64,000 nt of DNA, taken from positions 10,454,663 to 10,518,662 of the forward strand of contig JACSVZ010000011.1 in NCBI GenBank assembly GCA_014706295.1. Reading direction: 5' to 3'. Source of the DNA: Lycocorax pyrrhopterus obiensis. Lineage: Eukaryota > Chordata > Aves > Passeriformes > Paradisaeidae. Shown here in pieces: positions 16,746 to 28,500 of the stretch (its first letter is position 1; the number at the start of each line of letters is the position of its first letter). A program made the position numbers and the translations under genes. The notes under the pieces were generated by a model. It did no database searches, had not been told where the DNA came from, and worked only from the letters and a program-made list of their open reading frames with translations.

Positions 16746-18480
16746 TTTCGCACTTCAAGAAGGTATCTTAAAGACCAGTTCAGTAGTCCAATTTTCAGTG
16801 GGTCCTTGTCTTGGGGTGACCAGCACAGTCCTACAGCAGCCAAGTACACTGGATAATTCCTTTTTCTTACCAAAAATATAATTAGGTTTTTTTGCCACAT
16901 GCAGAAGACAGAGAGTCTGGGTTTTCCTTTCTGAAGCCCACACAGTCCATTAGGTCAATCCAGCAGATGCATCTCAGGAAGGAGCTACATTCCTCTTATT
17001 TTTATTTGAACTTGAGATACCAAAAGATGCTAAAGCCTTGAGTTTTCATGTCATGACACCTCATTTAGTTCACTCCTACACAAAATGATATGTTATCGGA
17101 TTCGAGGGCTTTGCATCATGTGTCCACAAAGCAGGGTAGGAATCAACACATAAATCCAAAGATTATATTACTCCTTTCTTTTCTCTACACCATATATGAA
17201 GTGTCCAGATGGTTTCTGGCAATGGAATAGTAATGGCAGTAGGATGGTAATTTCATCTTGAGTTTTACAAGCAAGAGGAGGTGCCAAGAAGGAAACCAGG
17301 TATGAAGGTTGCCAAATACATCTTCCATTTGTCATCTCAGCTAACAGGGGGTAAATTATTTCTGAGTGGCACTTTGAAAAGGGAGGGGAGAAGAGAAGCA
17401 CACACTAATATGGGCTGCAGAGGTATCTCTGAGGAGTGGCTGATTTGGTAAGCTAAAGTACAGTCCTTCCTGCAGGAGGAGTACAGTGTGTTACTCATGC
17501 AGGAATTCTGGTCACGCTGTTGGAGCTAAAGTGCCCGGACGCATACCCAGATGGGGACAGGCTCTGACCTAGTGGCAATGCAAAAGATGGATCTTTTTTA
17601 TAGGAGCTGGAAATGAAGAGAATGTTTTTGTCCAAACTGAGTGCTCTCACTTGGGGCCCCAGCAATGTTTCAGTCCTGAACAGTGTTCCCCATGCTCTTT
17701 TTGCAAAGCAAAGAGACTTACAGAAATGTAAGTTTTCATATCAAATACCCTCAGAATTCAACGAGAAGAAAGGGGAGCTTAATCTTTTGCTTTGCCATTT
17801 TCATCTAGTTTCAAAGTGGGGTAACTATTGCTTTAGACTGTGATAAGGAATGGGGCTGTGCTGATACAACCAGTCCAGGATGTGGCTCATTGTATGCACC
17901 CTGCGAAGGTGTTACAGTGCTGTTCTGAAAAGAGTTACAAGCAGACAAAGCATCCGGTGAATGGAAAACAACCTGCCTGAGTAATTTCTATTTGACCATT
18001 TTATAATATGATATTTCTCAGGTGCAGACTCACATTTACTTGTCTAACCATTGTCATTATTATTATTACATAGTAATTATAATTTACTTGTACAAATTAG
18101 AGGAAGGATTAAATGACATATAAAAAGCATACTGACCGGAACTAAATAGAAAATTCCAAGGAGGAGTCCTTAAAATAAAGCGATTGTATAATACTTAATT
18201 GTATAATATAAACTGTAATTTCCCAAAAGACATTGTATTAATCTTACGGTGGTTAGCTATTACATTTGGTCCATTTATAATCACTTTGAGCTACTTAAAT
18301 ACAAATTTAAAAAAGGATCAAACTTGTTTCCCACTAATATGCCTAGTTCTTTCCCCATAGCTTATTCATCTTCAAAGCTCTTCACCAACATTAGCTAATT
18401 ATTTCTTTTTTCTAATTAGTAGAAATTGACTATGGTCAAAAGGGCCATTCAGCAAATTAGCATGTCGCTACCTTCAAATC
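16746..18480. other. Non-coding; possible 3' UTR side of the minus-strand exon candidate
   Basis: This lies downstream (minus-strand sense) of the possible terminal exon at 18481-18564. If that exon is real, part of this AT-rich stretch would be its 3' UTR. The nearest minus-strand AATAAA hexamer I can find is at 17001-17006, about 1.5 kb past the stop codon. A short (ATT)n run sits at 18056-18068. No other feature is recognised. Confidence 0.35.
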
Positions 18481-18564
18481 TCAGAGCTTCTGACCCAGAG
18501 CTTTCGAGTGGTTGATGAAGATATCATACAGTGGTTGTGCTGAGCCCATAGTCAAGGCAGCCAA
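18481..18564 (-). CDS. Possible terminal coding exon of an unidentified gene (partial)
   Basis: On the - strand a long pyrimidine tract (about 18600-18571, mostly T and C) ends in CTCCAG. It is followed at once by 27 sense codons and a TGA whose complement is at 18481-18483. The reading frame starts exactly at the acceptor (phase 0). The peptide begins LAALTMGSAQPLYDIF and ends INHSKALGQKL; its mix of hydrophobic, polar and charged residues looks like a real protein C-terminus. I do not recognise the gene. There is no signal peptide or membrane segment in the part seen. If real, the remaining exons lie at higher coordinates or beyond the window; I could not find a convincing preceding exon. 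An open run of 28 codons is not rare by chance, so the call rests mainly on the acceptor, the exact phase and the composition. Confidence 0.3.
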   Translation of the reverse strand: MAALTMGSAQPLYDIFINHSKALGQKL

Positions 18565-18602
18565 CTGGAGAAAAAGAAAAAAAGATAGGAAAAAAAAAAT
18601 TT
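18565..18602 (-). other. Candidate splice acceptor and polypyrimidine tract
   Basis: The complement of this A/G-rich + strand stretch is a T/C-rich tract of about 35 nt ending CTTTTTCTCCAG. It is the strongest minus-strand acceptor of its kind that I found in the window, and it abuts the candidate terminal exon. Confidence 0.4.
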
Positions 18603-20159
18603 AAAATTACACCTCAGTGAAGTGTATCAAATCTCCTCATGCGCAGCTTTCCCTGGAGGCAGTAGCATGGAGAATGCAGGCTGGACTCGGGCTCCTCCTG
18701 CTCTGGGCACTGCTGCCTGGGACAGGGGCCAGGGGGTACCTTGCCCTTATTCTGAAGACTGAAAGGCATGTGGGGTTTGTGGTGGCCACCTGCTCAGAGG
18801 CTACTTGTGTTCTTGGGTGCTGGAGGTGGCAAGAGTTTTGCCCGAGTGGTGGCCCTGTATGTGTCCTGGCTGCCGGAAAAGCAAGCCAAAGCTCTGCCCA
18901 AGCATCAGCTTTGCTCAGGGGGTGTGGTCTGTCCATTTTGAATTGTAAGGTGGCAACACAACAAAATGGGTTTAGGAAGGGGTTTGGAGTTTTTTAAGCC
19001 CTGTTTGCATTAAAACTGTCTTCTCAGAAGGGTGCTTCTTCTGAGTCTTGCGTGTAGCCATGCCACTGGCCAAGAGCTGCATTTCTCACTTTATAAGAGT
19101 TCATGTGCATCCGTAACTTGATTGCTGTAACCCAAAGGCAGCAGAAAAATCTACGGAAATATGAACAAGTTCGCCCTCCCTTTGTGTTCTGAGTTTCTTT
19201 ACTTGTTCTTCAAAAAAGGCAGCTAAGTGACAAATCCTCACCGAGCAGCAGCTCTGTTTGGCTCTTGGAGAACAGCTGTGAGTGTGAGACTTGTTTATGT
19301 TTCAGAAACTGTGAATGTTTTAACCCTGAACAACAGTGTGTGCTCCGGGAGATTAATATCTGCATTACATGGACTTGCTGAGAATAAATTAACTCTTGAT
19401 GACACGATTACTGTCTTAGCAGTGTTCACCGCATACAATTGCATGGTGTCAAAGATATTAATGTGTTTTTGTGAAGAATTTAGGAAACAATTTATTTATA
19501 TGACTGTGCTTCATTCCATATCACACCAGGACATCAATTAGCTACTATTGCCTGTAAAAGAAATGTAAATCATGTGTCTCATTGGTTATGAGGATAATAG
19601 TGGGACAATAATTCACAAAGAATAATTCATTCCATGAATTGTGCCTCATTCTGTGCTCACGAATTGTTCAGAAACAGATACAACTTTTTCAAGTTTTCAT
19701 TTTTCAAATTATTATAATGGATTCTTCTTGGTTACAGTTCACTCATGGAGGTTTTGAATATTAATGACTTGAAGTCTGGGGTGATTTTATTTGGTCACGT
19801 GGTACAATATATTACTTTTTTGACTGAATCAGTACAATTTTTGGAATCAGTTGATGTTGTGACGACTTGTGAGACAATGCAAATAAACTTCAAAAATGTT
19901 TGTAAAACAGGGTGCTGGGAAAAAAATTTCTTTTGACATTGGCCAGAAATACATAAAAATGTGAACCTCCAGAATGGTGAGAAGCTGAGTAAGCTTTAAA
20001 AAGGATTTATGTTGAGATTTGAAGGAAAACATGCTCTGGGAAATAATATATAAAAATAAAATCACTCTTACCCCAGTGCAGTTTCTAAAATTAGGGATCA
20101 AAAAATAATTGCTGTAGGAAGATAATTATCTCTTTCATTTAAAAGAAAATTAATGTAAG
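18603..20159. other. Non-coding stretch with a GC-richer patch
   Basis: A locally GC-rich patch (about 18640-18910) carries open frames on both strands. One + strand frame (18617-18997) contains an internal start, MQAGLGLLLLWALLPGTGARG, with the shape of a secretory signal peptide, but no domain follows. I treat it as chance. Nothing else is recognised. Confidence 0.45.
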
Positions 20160-20230
20160 AAAAAAAAAAGAAACAAAAAAGAAACAAAAAAGAAACAAAA
20201 AAGAACAAAGAAACCCAAACCCCAAATCCC
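20160..20230. repeat. A-rich minisatellite-like repeat, 11-bp unit
   Basis: After an A10 run (20160-20169), three units of GAAACAAAAAA lie at 20170-20180, 20181-20191 and 20192-20202, then decay into GAACAAAGAAACCCAAACC. It is simple sequence and is not a LINE tail in any family I recognise. Confidence 0.8.
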
Positions 20231-21505
20231 AAGAAATGTGTGGATTTTAGTTCCTATTCATTTCTGCATAATCTTTGGCTTTAATAGAAAAAAAAGTTTT
20301 GAAAGGTTTGACATTTGTGTTATTAGAAGGAGTTGTGTTTGTATTGGCAGCATGAGAATAAGGAGAAAAAGGTAATTTTTCTAGAAAGTGATGGCTTTTG
20401 AACAACTCAGAGATGGTTTAAGAGTTTTCCTTCATACACTAGCTGCATACAATCAAAATAGAAAATACATATGATAAAAGATTAGGCATGGTTTTAATTT
20501 TCAATATAGAGCCTAAAATAATGTTCATGACTCAAATTTATCTTTTTTCCTGTACGTGCTGGCATAAACTAGAGACAATTTCAACCATGCCAATTTTTGA
20601 GCCTACCCTCAGTACAGCACATGTGTTGGAAGTGAGGTAGCTGGTTTTCCATGATACTTCATCCGTGTTGAATATTGTGTGGAAGGGTTGAACCTCGGTT
20701 TTTTTCTTTTTTGTGAAATTAGATAAGATGGAAAATTTGCAAGTGTTTCATTTTTTTTAGTGTTTGATTCACATAGATACCCAAAGACTTTTTTCTCTGA
20801 ACAGCCTACTGAGAATCTGAAATCCATCCTCTTCCCTCATATTGCCAGGCATGCCTTTCCCATGCTAATACGTTAAGTAACTTTTATTGCACTGAAGAGC
20901 ATATAAAGTTCACTGCTTTGCCATGACCTTTTCTCCTTTAAATTGTTTCATCATTGTGACCAATAATGGACCAAAGAGAAGACGTAAAAATGTTAGGGAT
21001 GTTTATTTCTAAGGAGGTTAAGCAACTTTTGCTATGCCCTTTTTACCTTCTTCCAGACCTTCTAAAAAGAGACCGTAACATGACAGCGATGCCCCCCTTA
21101 ATTACATTTTGTTGTCAGAGGAAGCATGCTTTAAAAGAACAGTAACCCAACACTCCTAGAGCTGAGGATTTCAATAATCTCAACCAGGTTCACAACATTT
21201 GGAAAACCCCAAACCTTCTGTCAACCAATTGAAGCAAATTTTACGCGTGCAAGAAATACAGTCCTCTGGCACAAGGTTCTGTGTTACGGGGTTTGGGCAA
21301 GAGGATCTCGTTTCACTTTGCCAGATTTTCCTGAACAGTTGGACAGATTTCACGATGGCAATGGCTTATCAAAAATCCAAAACCTAAGAAGCGATGTACT
21401 CCTGCTGTTCTTATTTTCAGTAATGTTTATTAGGTACTGAATATTGCCAGTCTAGTATTGAAATATTAATAACTGCTGAAGATTCAAAAAAATGGAGATA
21501 CTGGT
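20231..21505. other. Non-coding stretch
   Basis: No gene or repeat family is seen. A short segment around 21235-21315 keeps several CpGs (ACGCG, ACGGGG, CTCG) in an otherwise CpG-poor context, a weak hint of constraint. Confidence 0.45.
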
Positions 21506-21560
21506 GTAACACTTGATCTCCTTCAGGGAGAAGGAGGAGGGGTAGCACTTGATCTCCTTC
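21506..21560. repeat. Direct repeat of 19 bp, 36 bp apart
   Basis: Copies at 21506-21524 (GTAACACTTGATCTCCTTC) and 21542-21560 (GTAGCACTTGATCTCCTTC) differ at one base. The spacer begins so that CTCCTTC and GAAGGAG form a small hairpin with the end of the first copy. It is a local duplication with no known function. Confidence 0.8.
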
Positions 21561-22010
21561 CTAGCCTTTTTTTGGTTGTGCACTGAACCTGGTTGTATTG
21601 TTTTTATCACAACTGCTGATAGATTTGTTCAAAACAAAGGAGAAAATTGCTCCTGAGTGACTCCATTTTATATTTTTGTAAAGTTCTGTCATGATTTTAG
21701 CAGAGATTGCCAAGGAAAAGAAATCTGATTTTCAGAGGACTGCTACAGTAATACAGGATATATGGACTTAAAGCCCAACAAGAGTAGCAAAGGGGTAATG
21801 CACTGAATTTATCAGGAGAATACAATGGGTAGGAAATGCCAATAAGAGGCACAAGCATTTACCCGAGGTAGAAAAGGCTGTTGTCTGAACGTATTCTAGG
21901 GTTCCTGTAGCATGTCTATTAGGCTGGTAAACCTGCTGGCCTTTCCTTGCAAGACAAATTGCCTTCACTCAGGACTGTCTGGGGAGCAGTGGAACTGTTG
22001 TGGCATTTGC

Positions 22011-22027
22011 AAAAAAAAAAAAAAAAA
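22011..22027. repeat. A17 homopolymer
   Basis: Seventeen A residues followed by the purine-rich GGAAAAAGAAGGGG. No retrotransposed gene copy is recognisable upstream of it. Confidence 0.8.
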
Positions 22028-25000
22028 GGAAAAAGAAGGGGCTGTATCTGTCTGGGAGGACACAGCCTGTGTGTTCTGGCTTCTGTACCCATAGAGTAAA
22101 CATGAATACAGTCTGTACCAAAATTAAGGACCTAGGAACAAAACTTCTAGGCTCCTACTCAGGGCTTAACAACAATTAAAAATGAAATTGGTCCTGAAGC
22201 AGTTGTCATAGGTTGCATCGGACTGAACTCTGCATTTTGGGGGAGGCTTGCAGAGCCTGCACAAATATCTATGTATTCAGATCAACAGAGCTCATATTTT
22301 AGGCATCTACCATCAACTTTCATTGGCATGGTTCTGAATGATTCCTGTGGCCTAAAGAAAAGTCTGTTGACATAGTGTGAGCATTGACTCTTCAGGATCT
22401 GAAAAGTGCCTTACAAATGAAGCAGAGTAGGTGCAATTCCCTGTGTAGCTGTTCCCATGGCCTTCAGATACTGCTATGGAGCACAAAGTATGGATTTGTA
22501 ATGACTCCTGAAACAGCCACTCACAAGAAGTATATAGAAAATTCCCAGATCTGAGTACATTTATCCAAAAGGAAGGATGACAAGAGCCTTTTGGAGGTAT
22601 TTTTGCAGTAAAAACACTGGAAACATCTATACATTTGGCCATAGTGTCATGCCGGGCAAAATTGCCTGATAGGGTGGGATGTTACCATTGCTCCCATAGG
22701 ATTTCCTTTGCTAGCCATGGAAAGAAGACAGAGAAGAAAGGAGAGGCTGTTAGTATTGTCTTCTGATAAGCTGAGAGTTGTCTTCATAAAGACAAACTTA
22801 AAAAAAAAAAAAGGTAAAAAGGTGAAGGTAGAAACATAGGAGTATAGAGAAAAAAGGTTATTTTTCTCTGTGCCTGGGAGGGGAAGAAGGGGCTCCTGTG
22901 GCACAGTGATATGTGGGACCTGCTGGGGGGAGGATGGCTCAGAGCAGTGCGTGGGGCTGTGCCACATGGAACAGCATTCCTGTCGAGCTCGGCCTCAGGA
23001 GTGCCTTGGAGGCCAGCATGGGGCTGTCCTGGGGAGCACTGCACAGCAGTAAGTTGTCAGGGCAGCTTTGCCACTGGGAGCCAGACCATTCCAGCTGGCT
23101 TTGAGGGACCACAAATTCTTGCTGCGTCACAGCAAGGGAGCCTTCAGACAGGTTTGTTTTTCCTTTGTGAGATGTGGACTCTGGATAGACATCCAAGCAT
23201 TTCCTCACTGCAGGATCTTTGCAGCCATTTCCAATCTGAGCATTTCCATCTGGGGCTCTTTCTTTGGGGACTGTAGTCATTCAGGAAACCTGAGGTAAGA
23301 GAAAGAGCTCTGACTACCTGAACTCTGCTTTCGTCTGGGTTACTCGGGTTGAGAATGTGGCCTTGCCCACCACTTGATCATTCTGGTTCTTCAGCATGTG
23401 CCTCTTACTATTGTTTTCTCCACATTCCTGCCAAGGCAATTTGTTTCTATCATGTGACCCAAGTGCAAATTTTTACCATATAATACAGAGGAAGGTGTCC
23501 CCTCCACAGTTCTGGAATTCTTCTGTCCTGTGATATCTGAGCTTGCCCTCAGAGGATTCAGGCAGGTCCTGTGCACCTCACAAGCATGAGTTTTGCACTT
23601 GAAAAAAAATTATTATCTCTCTGACTATATTTTACACTTGAAAAATTTCTTTAGGAGGGATTTTATTAGTGATCACAAGACATTCTGTAACCTTCGATTC
23701 TCAAATGCTCAGACTTTAGCAGTGTGGAAAAGTGTTTGGGAAGAATGTTATATTGCAAGCCAGTGGCTGCAATGTCTCATTTTTGTCTTTTCTGCATTAG
23801 GTACTGTAGGGAACAGAAGCTAAGATGGACAAGTTAAGTAAAATTTTGAGGTCTGGCTGGTTGGGCGAGACAGTCACATTCTTGGAGCAATAAATAGCTC
23901 CTTCCAGATCATGATGTGCTAGCAGTGTTGAGGAAGCAATAACATGGGACTGGCCCAAGTTAATGATATATATTAAAGGAGATTATGCAGATATCAAAGA
24001 TGTGTTTAGTAAAGCATCTATTGTCTGCATCTATCATCACAACACTCTGGCAAGTGTTGGGAAACATGGAAAGTGTGAAGTAGGAGGAGAAGAGCGTGAT
24101 CTGCATTTGTTGACTGCTTGTTGACAGCAACTAAGACATTTGCTGAATGCTTTAAAAATTTTGTAATTAATTGTTGGGATTGTTTATGCACCACCTATAA
24201 AACCCATTCTAATCATGTTTCTGGCTGCCAGAGCGGGGAAGGATGTTGCAGGAAAGGGATGTGCATCTTCAAGTGAGTGTGCATGTGAAGGACAAGCAGC
24301 CAAGATGCTTAGCACTAAAGCCTAGTCCTGAAATAATTTAGGGTACAGAATGATCTTCGCAAAGGAAACAGAGACTGAGTTTTGGTGGTGGCAGGATAAA
24401 AGCAGATGTCTTGAAACGAGGACCTGTGGTGCCATAAGCTAGGCTGGAGATCTGTGTTCTGATGGACATGTGTCACCCACCGTGAGTGGGTACCCACAGC
24501 TCAGCTGGGTCCCTGGCAAAGGCCAAAGCTCTGTGGCAGATGGGGTGTCTTCAGCTCTGTCTGATTCAAACTTTGCTAAAGTTTGTGGAATGAAGCCAAT
24601 CAGCCACGGATAAAAGGCTTTAATGACTATTTATTTTTCTAACATTTATATTGTAATCAAGCTGCCATTTCTTAAAAGCAAAATCTCCTCCCATCTCCCA
24701 AATTGCCATCAATTCTTCCAACAGGAGCATGCTGCAGTTTAATGTAAATTGGGACAAGTAGTGGGTGTGGAGCCGTGCCAACACAAATGCTCATTTTTAC
24801 AAGCATAGTCCTGAATGGGGGATGGAGCAGTTTTGTAAGTTCTGTGTTCTTTGTTGCTGCTTAGGTTAAATTCTGAGCAGTTTTAGTTGTCCTGTCACTT
24901 TGTCACTCTCTTGTAAATCAAATGGACTGTTTTGCTGTTGGTGTGTTGAGTACTAGAACAAGCACAAACAAGAGTTTCTCTACTGCTTTTCCAACTGTAT

Positions 25001-25249
25001 TTCAGTCCTGAAAAGGTGGCAGTTGTATCGTGATTTACAGCTCCTATTTGGTGTTTTTAATTGGGAATTTACACGACAATTTGTGGCTACATGATTATGT
25101 TAAGATTATCTTATAAAAGATCTAGGACAGTTGTTTGTGAAACCCTGGGGGCACATACCAACCTCCTTAGTTATCTAACCAACTGTTGTGCTCCTCGGTT
25201 AAAAGAGTGGGGCCTTAAGAAGTGGTTTGATCTTCCTCTGAGAGGTTAA
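22028..25249. other. Non-coding stretch
   Basis: A GC-richer patch (about 22863-23280) carries several overlapping open frames of 60-121 codons on both strands, none with a recognisable domain. An A13 run lies at 22800-22812. A + strand donor-like GAGGTAAGAG occurs at 23290-23299 without a convincing partner acceptor. I call no gene. Confidence 0.5.
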
Positions 25250-25580
25250 AGGTCGAATGACTCATAAATGAAGAAAGACTGATTTAATCGAAGGAACCTG
25301 TGCTGTTATTGTAAAACAATATTCACCGGTGATGGTACACTGCTGTATAAATGACAAACTGCACAGCGATGGAAGTTGTTATTACATCATTGGAAACTTC
25401 ACCTGCACTACATTTATGGCTCCATAAACATAGGTTTATTTAACAGCTGCGGGAACACCTACGGCCATTTTGTGTTAAAGGTCAGGAGTCCTAAATTTCG
25501 GTTTGCATGTTAGTGTTCATGGGTGAGGTTCATAAAATATGATGACTAGCAGTAAGTGATCGGAACATAACCAAAAAGTC
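25250..25580. promoter_or_regulatory. Candidate conserved non-coding or cis-regulatory block
   Basis: This block keeps several CpGs (in TCGAATG, ATCGAAGG, ACCGGTG, GCGATGG, TGCGGG, ACGGCC, TTCGG, ATCGG) although the surrounding DNA is CpG-poor. It holds a perfect palindrome at 25413-25428: TTTATGG, two bases, CCATAAA. CCATAAA is the recognised core for posterior HOX and CDX homeodomain proteins, so two inverted sites could bind a dimer. Conservation and enhancer activity are inferred only. Confidence 0.25.
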
Positions 25581-28500
25581 ATGTTGAGACACACGTGCTA
25601 ACACAACCATTTATGCTGTCCTGTGTTCCCTTGAAGTGCTTGGGAGTATTGTTTGTTTGCTGAGTGTTGCTCTGAAAACAGATCTGTATCACTCGGTCAC
25701 AACTCTGTCTTCCTCTCAATGGGAGCCTGTAATTGTACCTGCCACCAAAGTTAAACTCCAGCAGAGGTCTGCCTTCTAGGATATTAAAAAGGGGGGCAGT
25801 CAAGTCCAGCCTATTTCAGGATATGAGTTGAAGGCAGTAGTACATACAGCAGCTGCTCCTCAGTTCCTTTGCCAAACTAGATGATTAAAAATATTAATAT
25901 TTATTCTTGAACTTGCCATGTTAAACACTAGGGCAACTGGCTGACTGAGCTGTGAGCTATGTATTGCCAAGTGCACCAAATAAAGAAAAACTAAAGGGAA
26001 AATAGTGTGTACTCATGTAAATAGTTTTCACATGAGAATGTGGTTTTACGCAGGTGGTGTCTCGTTGCAGTAGGTCCTTCATGGGAGCACATGGCCACTC
26101 TGTAAAGGATAAAAAATAACTGCTGAGTGAATAATTCTTTTTTGTACTCTTGAAGCATTTGAAAAGTTAAACTGGTCTCCATTTGGAGATTAAATTGCAT
26201 ATATGCTGTGGGAGAACAGGAATCTCTGTCTGGTTTGTGCAACATTGTTCTTTCTCAGCTCTTTTCCCGTGGCCTTGTCTAACTCATGCCACACATGAAT
26301 ATCCAAGTGCTCCTTTACATTCCCCACCCATGTTATTGCTTCAGGTGTTGTACTGTTGCTCAGTGGATGGTAGCAGGTTTTTAACAAATTTGCAACAGCA
26401 ATCTGGACTACTGAAAGGATTATGACTAAACCAATAAATTACTATTGTCTGCTTTCATCACACAACAGATTCTCATAACCCAGTCCAGTGTGGCTGAAGA
26501 TTTTATGCTGATAAAGATTACTGGGTTTACTTACATTTTAGAAACACTATTGTTCCATTAGATTCATGAATAATTGTTAGTCAAAGATCAAACAGAGATA
26601 ATTACTGTTTTTTTGCACTTTTGGAACACAGATGAGATGATTAGAAAAAATCCAAAAAGATATGAAGCAACAGCGAAGCTTCTCTTAAGCAACGTCAAAC
26701 ATATCTTTCTTGTTCAACAGCATTTTGTATCTCCATCAATAATCTCGCCAATGGTCATATAATTAACTATGCTAACAATGCTTCTTTTAGTCTTTTTATT
26801 ACTATTATTGCTGTGAACCTACTTAGGAGCAATCCACTGTAATTAGTAATTAATCTGATGGTTGTGTTGCCCTGCACAAACGTGAGATGAAGCATGTTGA
26901 TTTAACCACAGCAGCCTCAGTCTCTGCTGCACATGTTGTTTCTGCCGTGTGCCCAGGCTAGTGCAGCTCAGCCTGCCACTCTTGCTGCCGCTGCACTGCC
27001 CAGGGATGGGGGCTGCAGGCTCCCAGTTGCCTTCCTGGGGACAGGAGCTGGGGACAGAGCAACCTGTGTGTCACCTTGTCCATTTTGCTTGGCCACCATC
27101 AGTCCCTGGTGCCATTGTCACCTTGTCCCACGCACAGTAAAGAGGAAAATGCAAGACCGGCTGACTTGGGCAGCAATTACTCCTGTGAAATGCCTTGTTG
27201 AATGTTTAATATGGAAGTGTTTCCACTCAGGTTTGGTGTTTCACGTGGAAGCCATTTCTTTCTCACTTTCTAAACATTGCATTCGATTCTCTTTTCTTTA
27301 AATCTCCTGATTACCCTCATCTCTTCACTCTTGTTTGCTTTGGCAATCTTGTAATGCTAGCATTTGCCAACATCCCACTTTTTTTGGTTTTTTCATAGTT
27401 AAGAATAGGAAACAAACGTGATAATATTTGTTGGCAAGTAGTGACGTTCCTGTGGCAATTGTGCTGAGCACTAACAGCAGGGGAGAGGTGAAGAGAATTT
27501 CCGCTTGAATTTTTTCCTTTTTTAAATTATTGCTCATAGCCCTTCAGTATTAGAATTGTCACCATGGGTTTTTTTTGTAGAGAATATATGGTAATGAAAA
27601 GGAAAACGTAAAATATCTTTTAAAGAGATATTGCAAGCCATGACTTAAGCACCTGAACCTTGGAAATCCAGTCTTGCCTTGGCTTCATCTCCTTATTCCC
27701 TGTTGCAACAATGCAGCAGTAGGTACTGATCTCTCATTCTCAGCACACATTGTAATTATTTTCCCTGTTTTATAACACAGCTGAAGGTTTCTGAAATTCA
27801 CTACTAGAAAATTATGTGTTTGTGTGTCCCCATCATAGCTCTTATCCTTCTTTTAACAAGAGTTAGAACAGAGCACTCAGCGAGCAGACACGGGTGCTGC
27901 CAAGAGCCCAGTGGACTGTGAGGTGGCTCTAAGCCACTATAAGGAAGGAAAGTGATATTAAGTCAGAGAGTGGAAAAATTAGTTTTAAATATTTTGTAAT
28001 CACATATAAGTGTAAAAGCTGAAGGCACAAATCAGGTTTAGGTTAGACAGTGCTATTCAGAGCTAAACCTCAGAGAAAAAGGCAAAAATACTTCTTCAAT
28101 CCAGTGCTTGCAACATGAAGCCTAAACCTGTCTAATCCTGGCTCCACATAATCACCAAAATACCTGTCAAAAGTCTACCTATCCGGAGGTATTTGACACT
28201 TTGTAAGTGTCCCTGAATTATCTGTCTTAGCAACATACACCTCTGCTGAGCTGTGCAAACACAGCAAAAGGTAGGGTTCTGGTGAAACCAGTATTTACAC
28301 ACTATCTCAGTGTTGGAAGTAATTAATCTTCAACTGTATGAGGCTCTTTGTGATGTAAAGCAAGTGCTGACACTTTTGTGTAAACATGAAGATTAGCATA
28401 TTTACAAACTGGTAGATGTTACTTTGATCAGTGGCTGCTTGCACTGGAAAGGCATGCTGGCATGTGGGTTTGCTCTTCATGTGACAAAGACGTCTAATCC

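Noticed and set aside
18085..18135. MIR-like string GGATTAAATGACATATAAAAAG
   Set aside because: Too short and degenerate to call an ancient SINE without an alignment.
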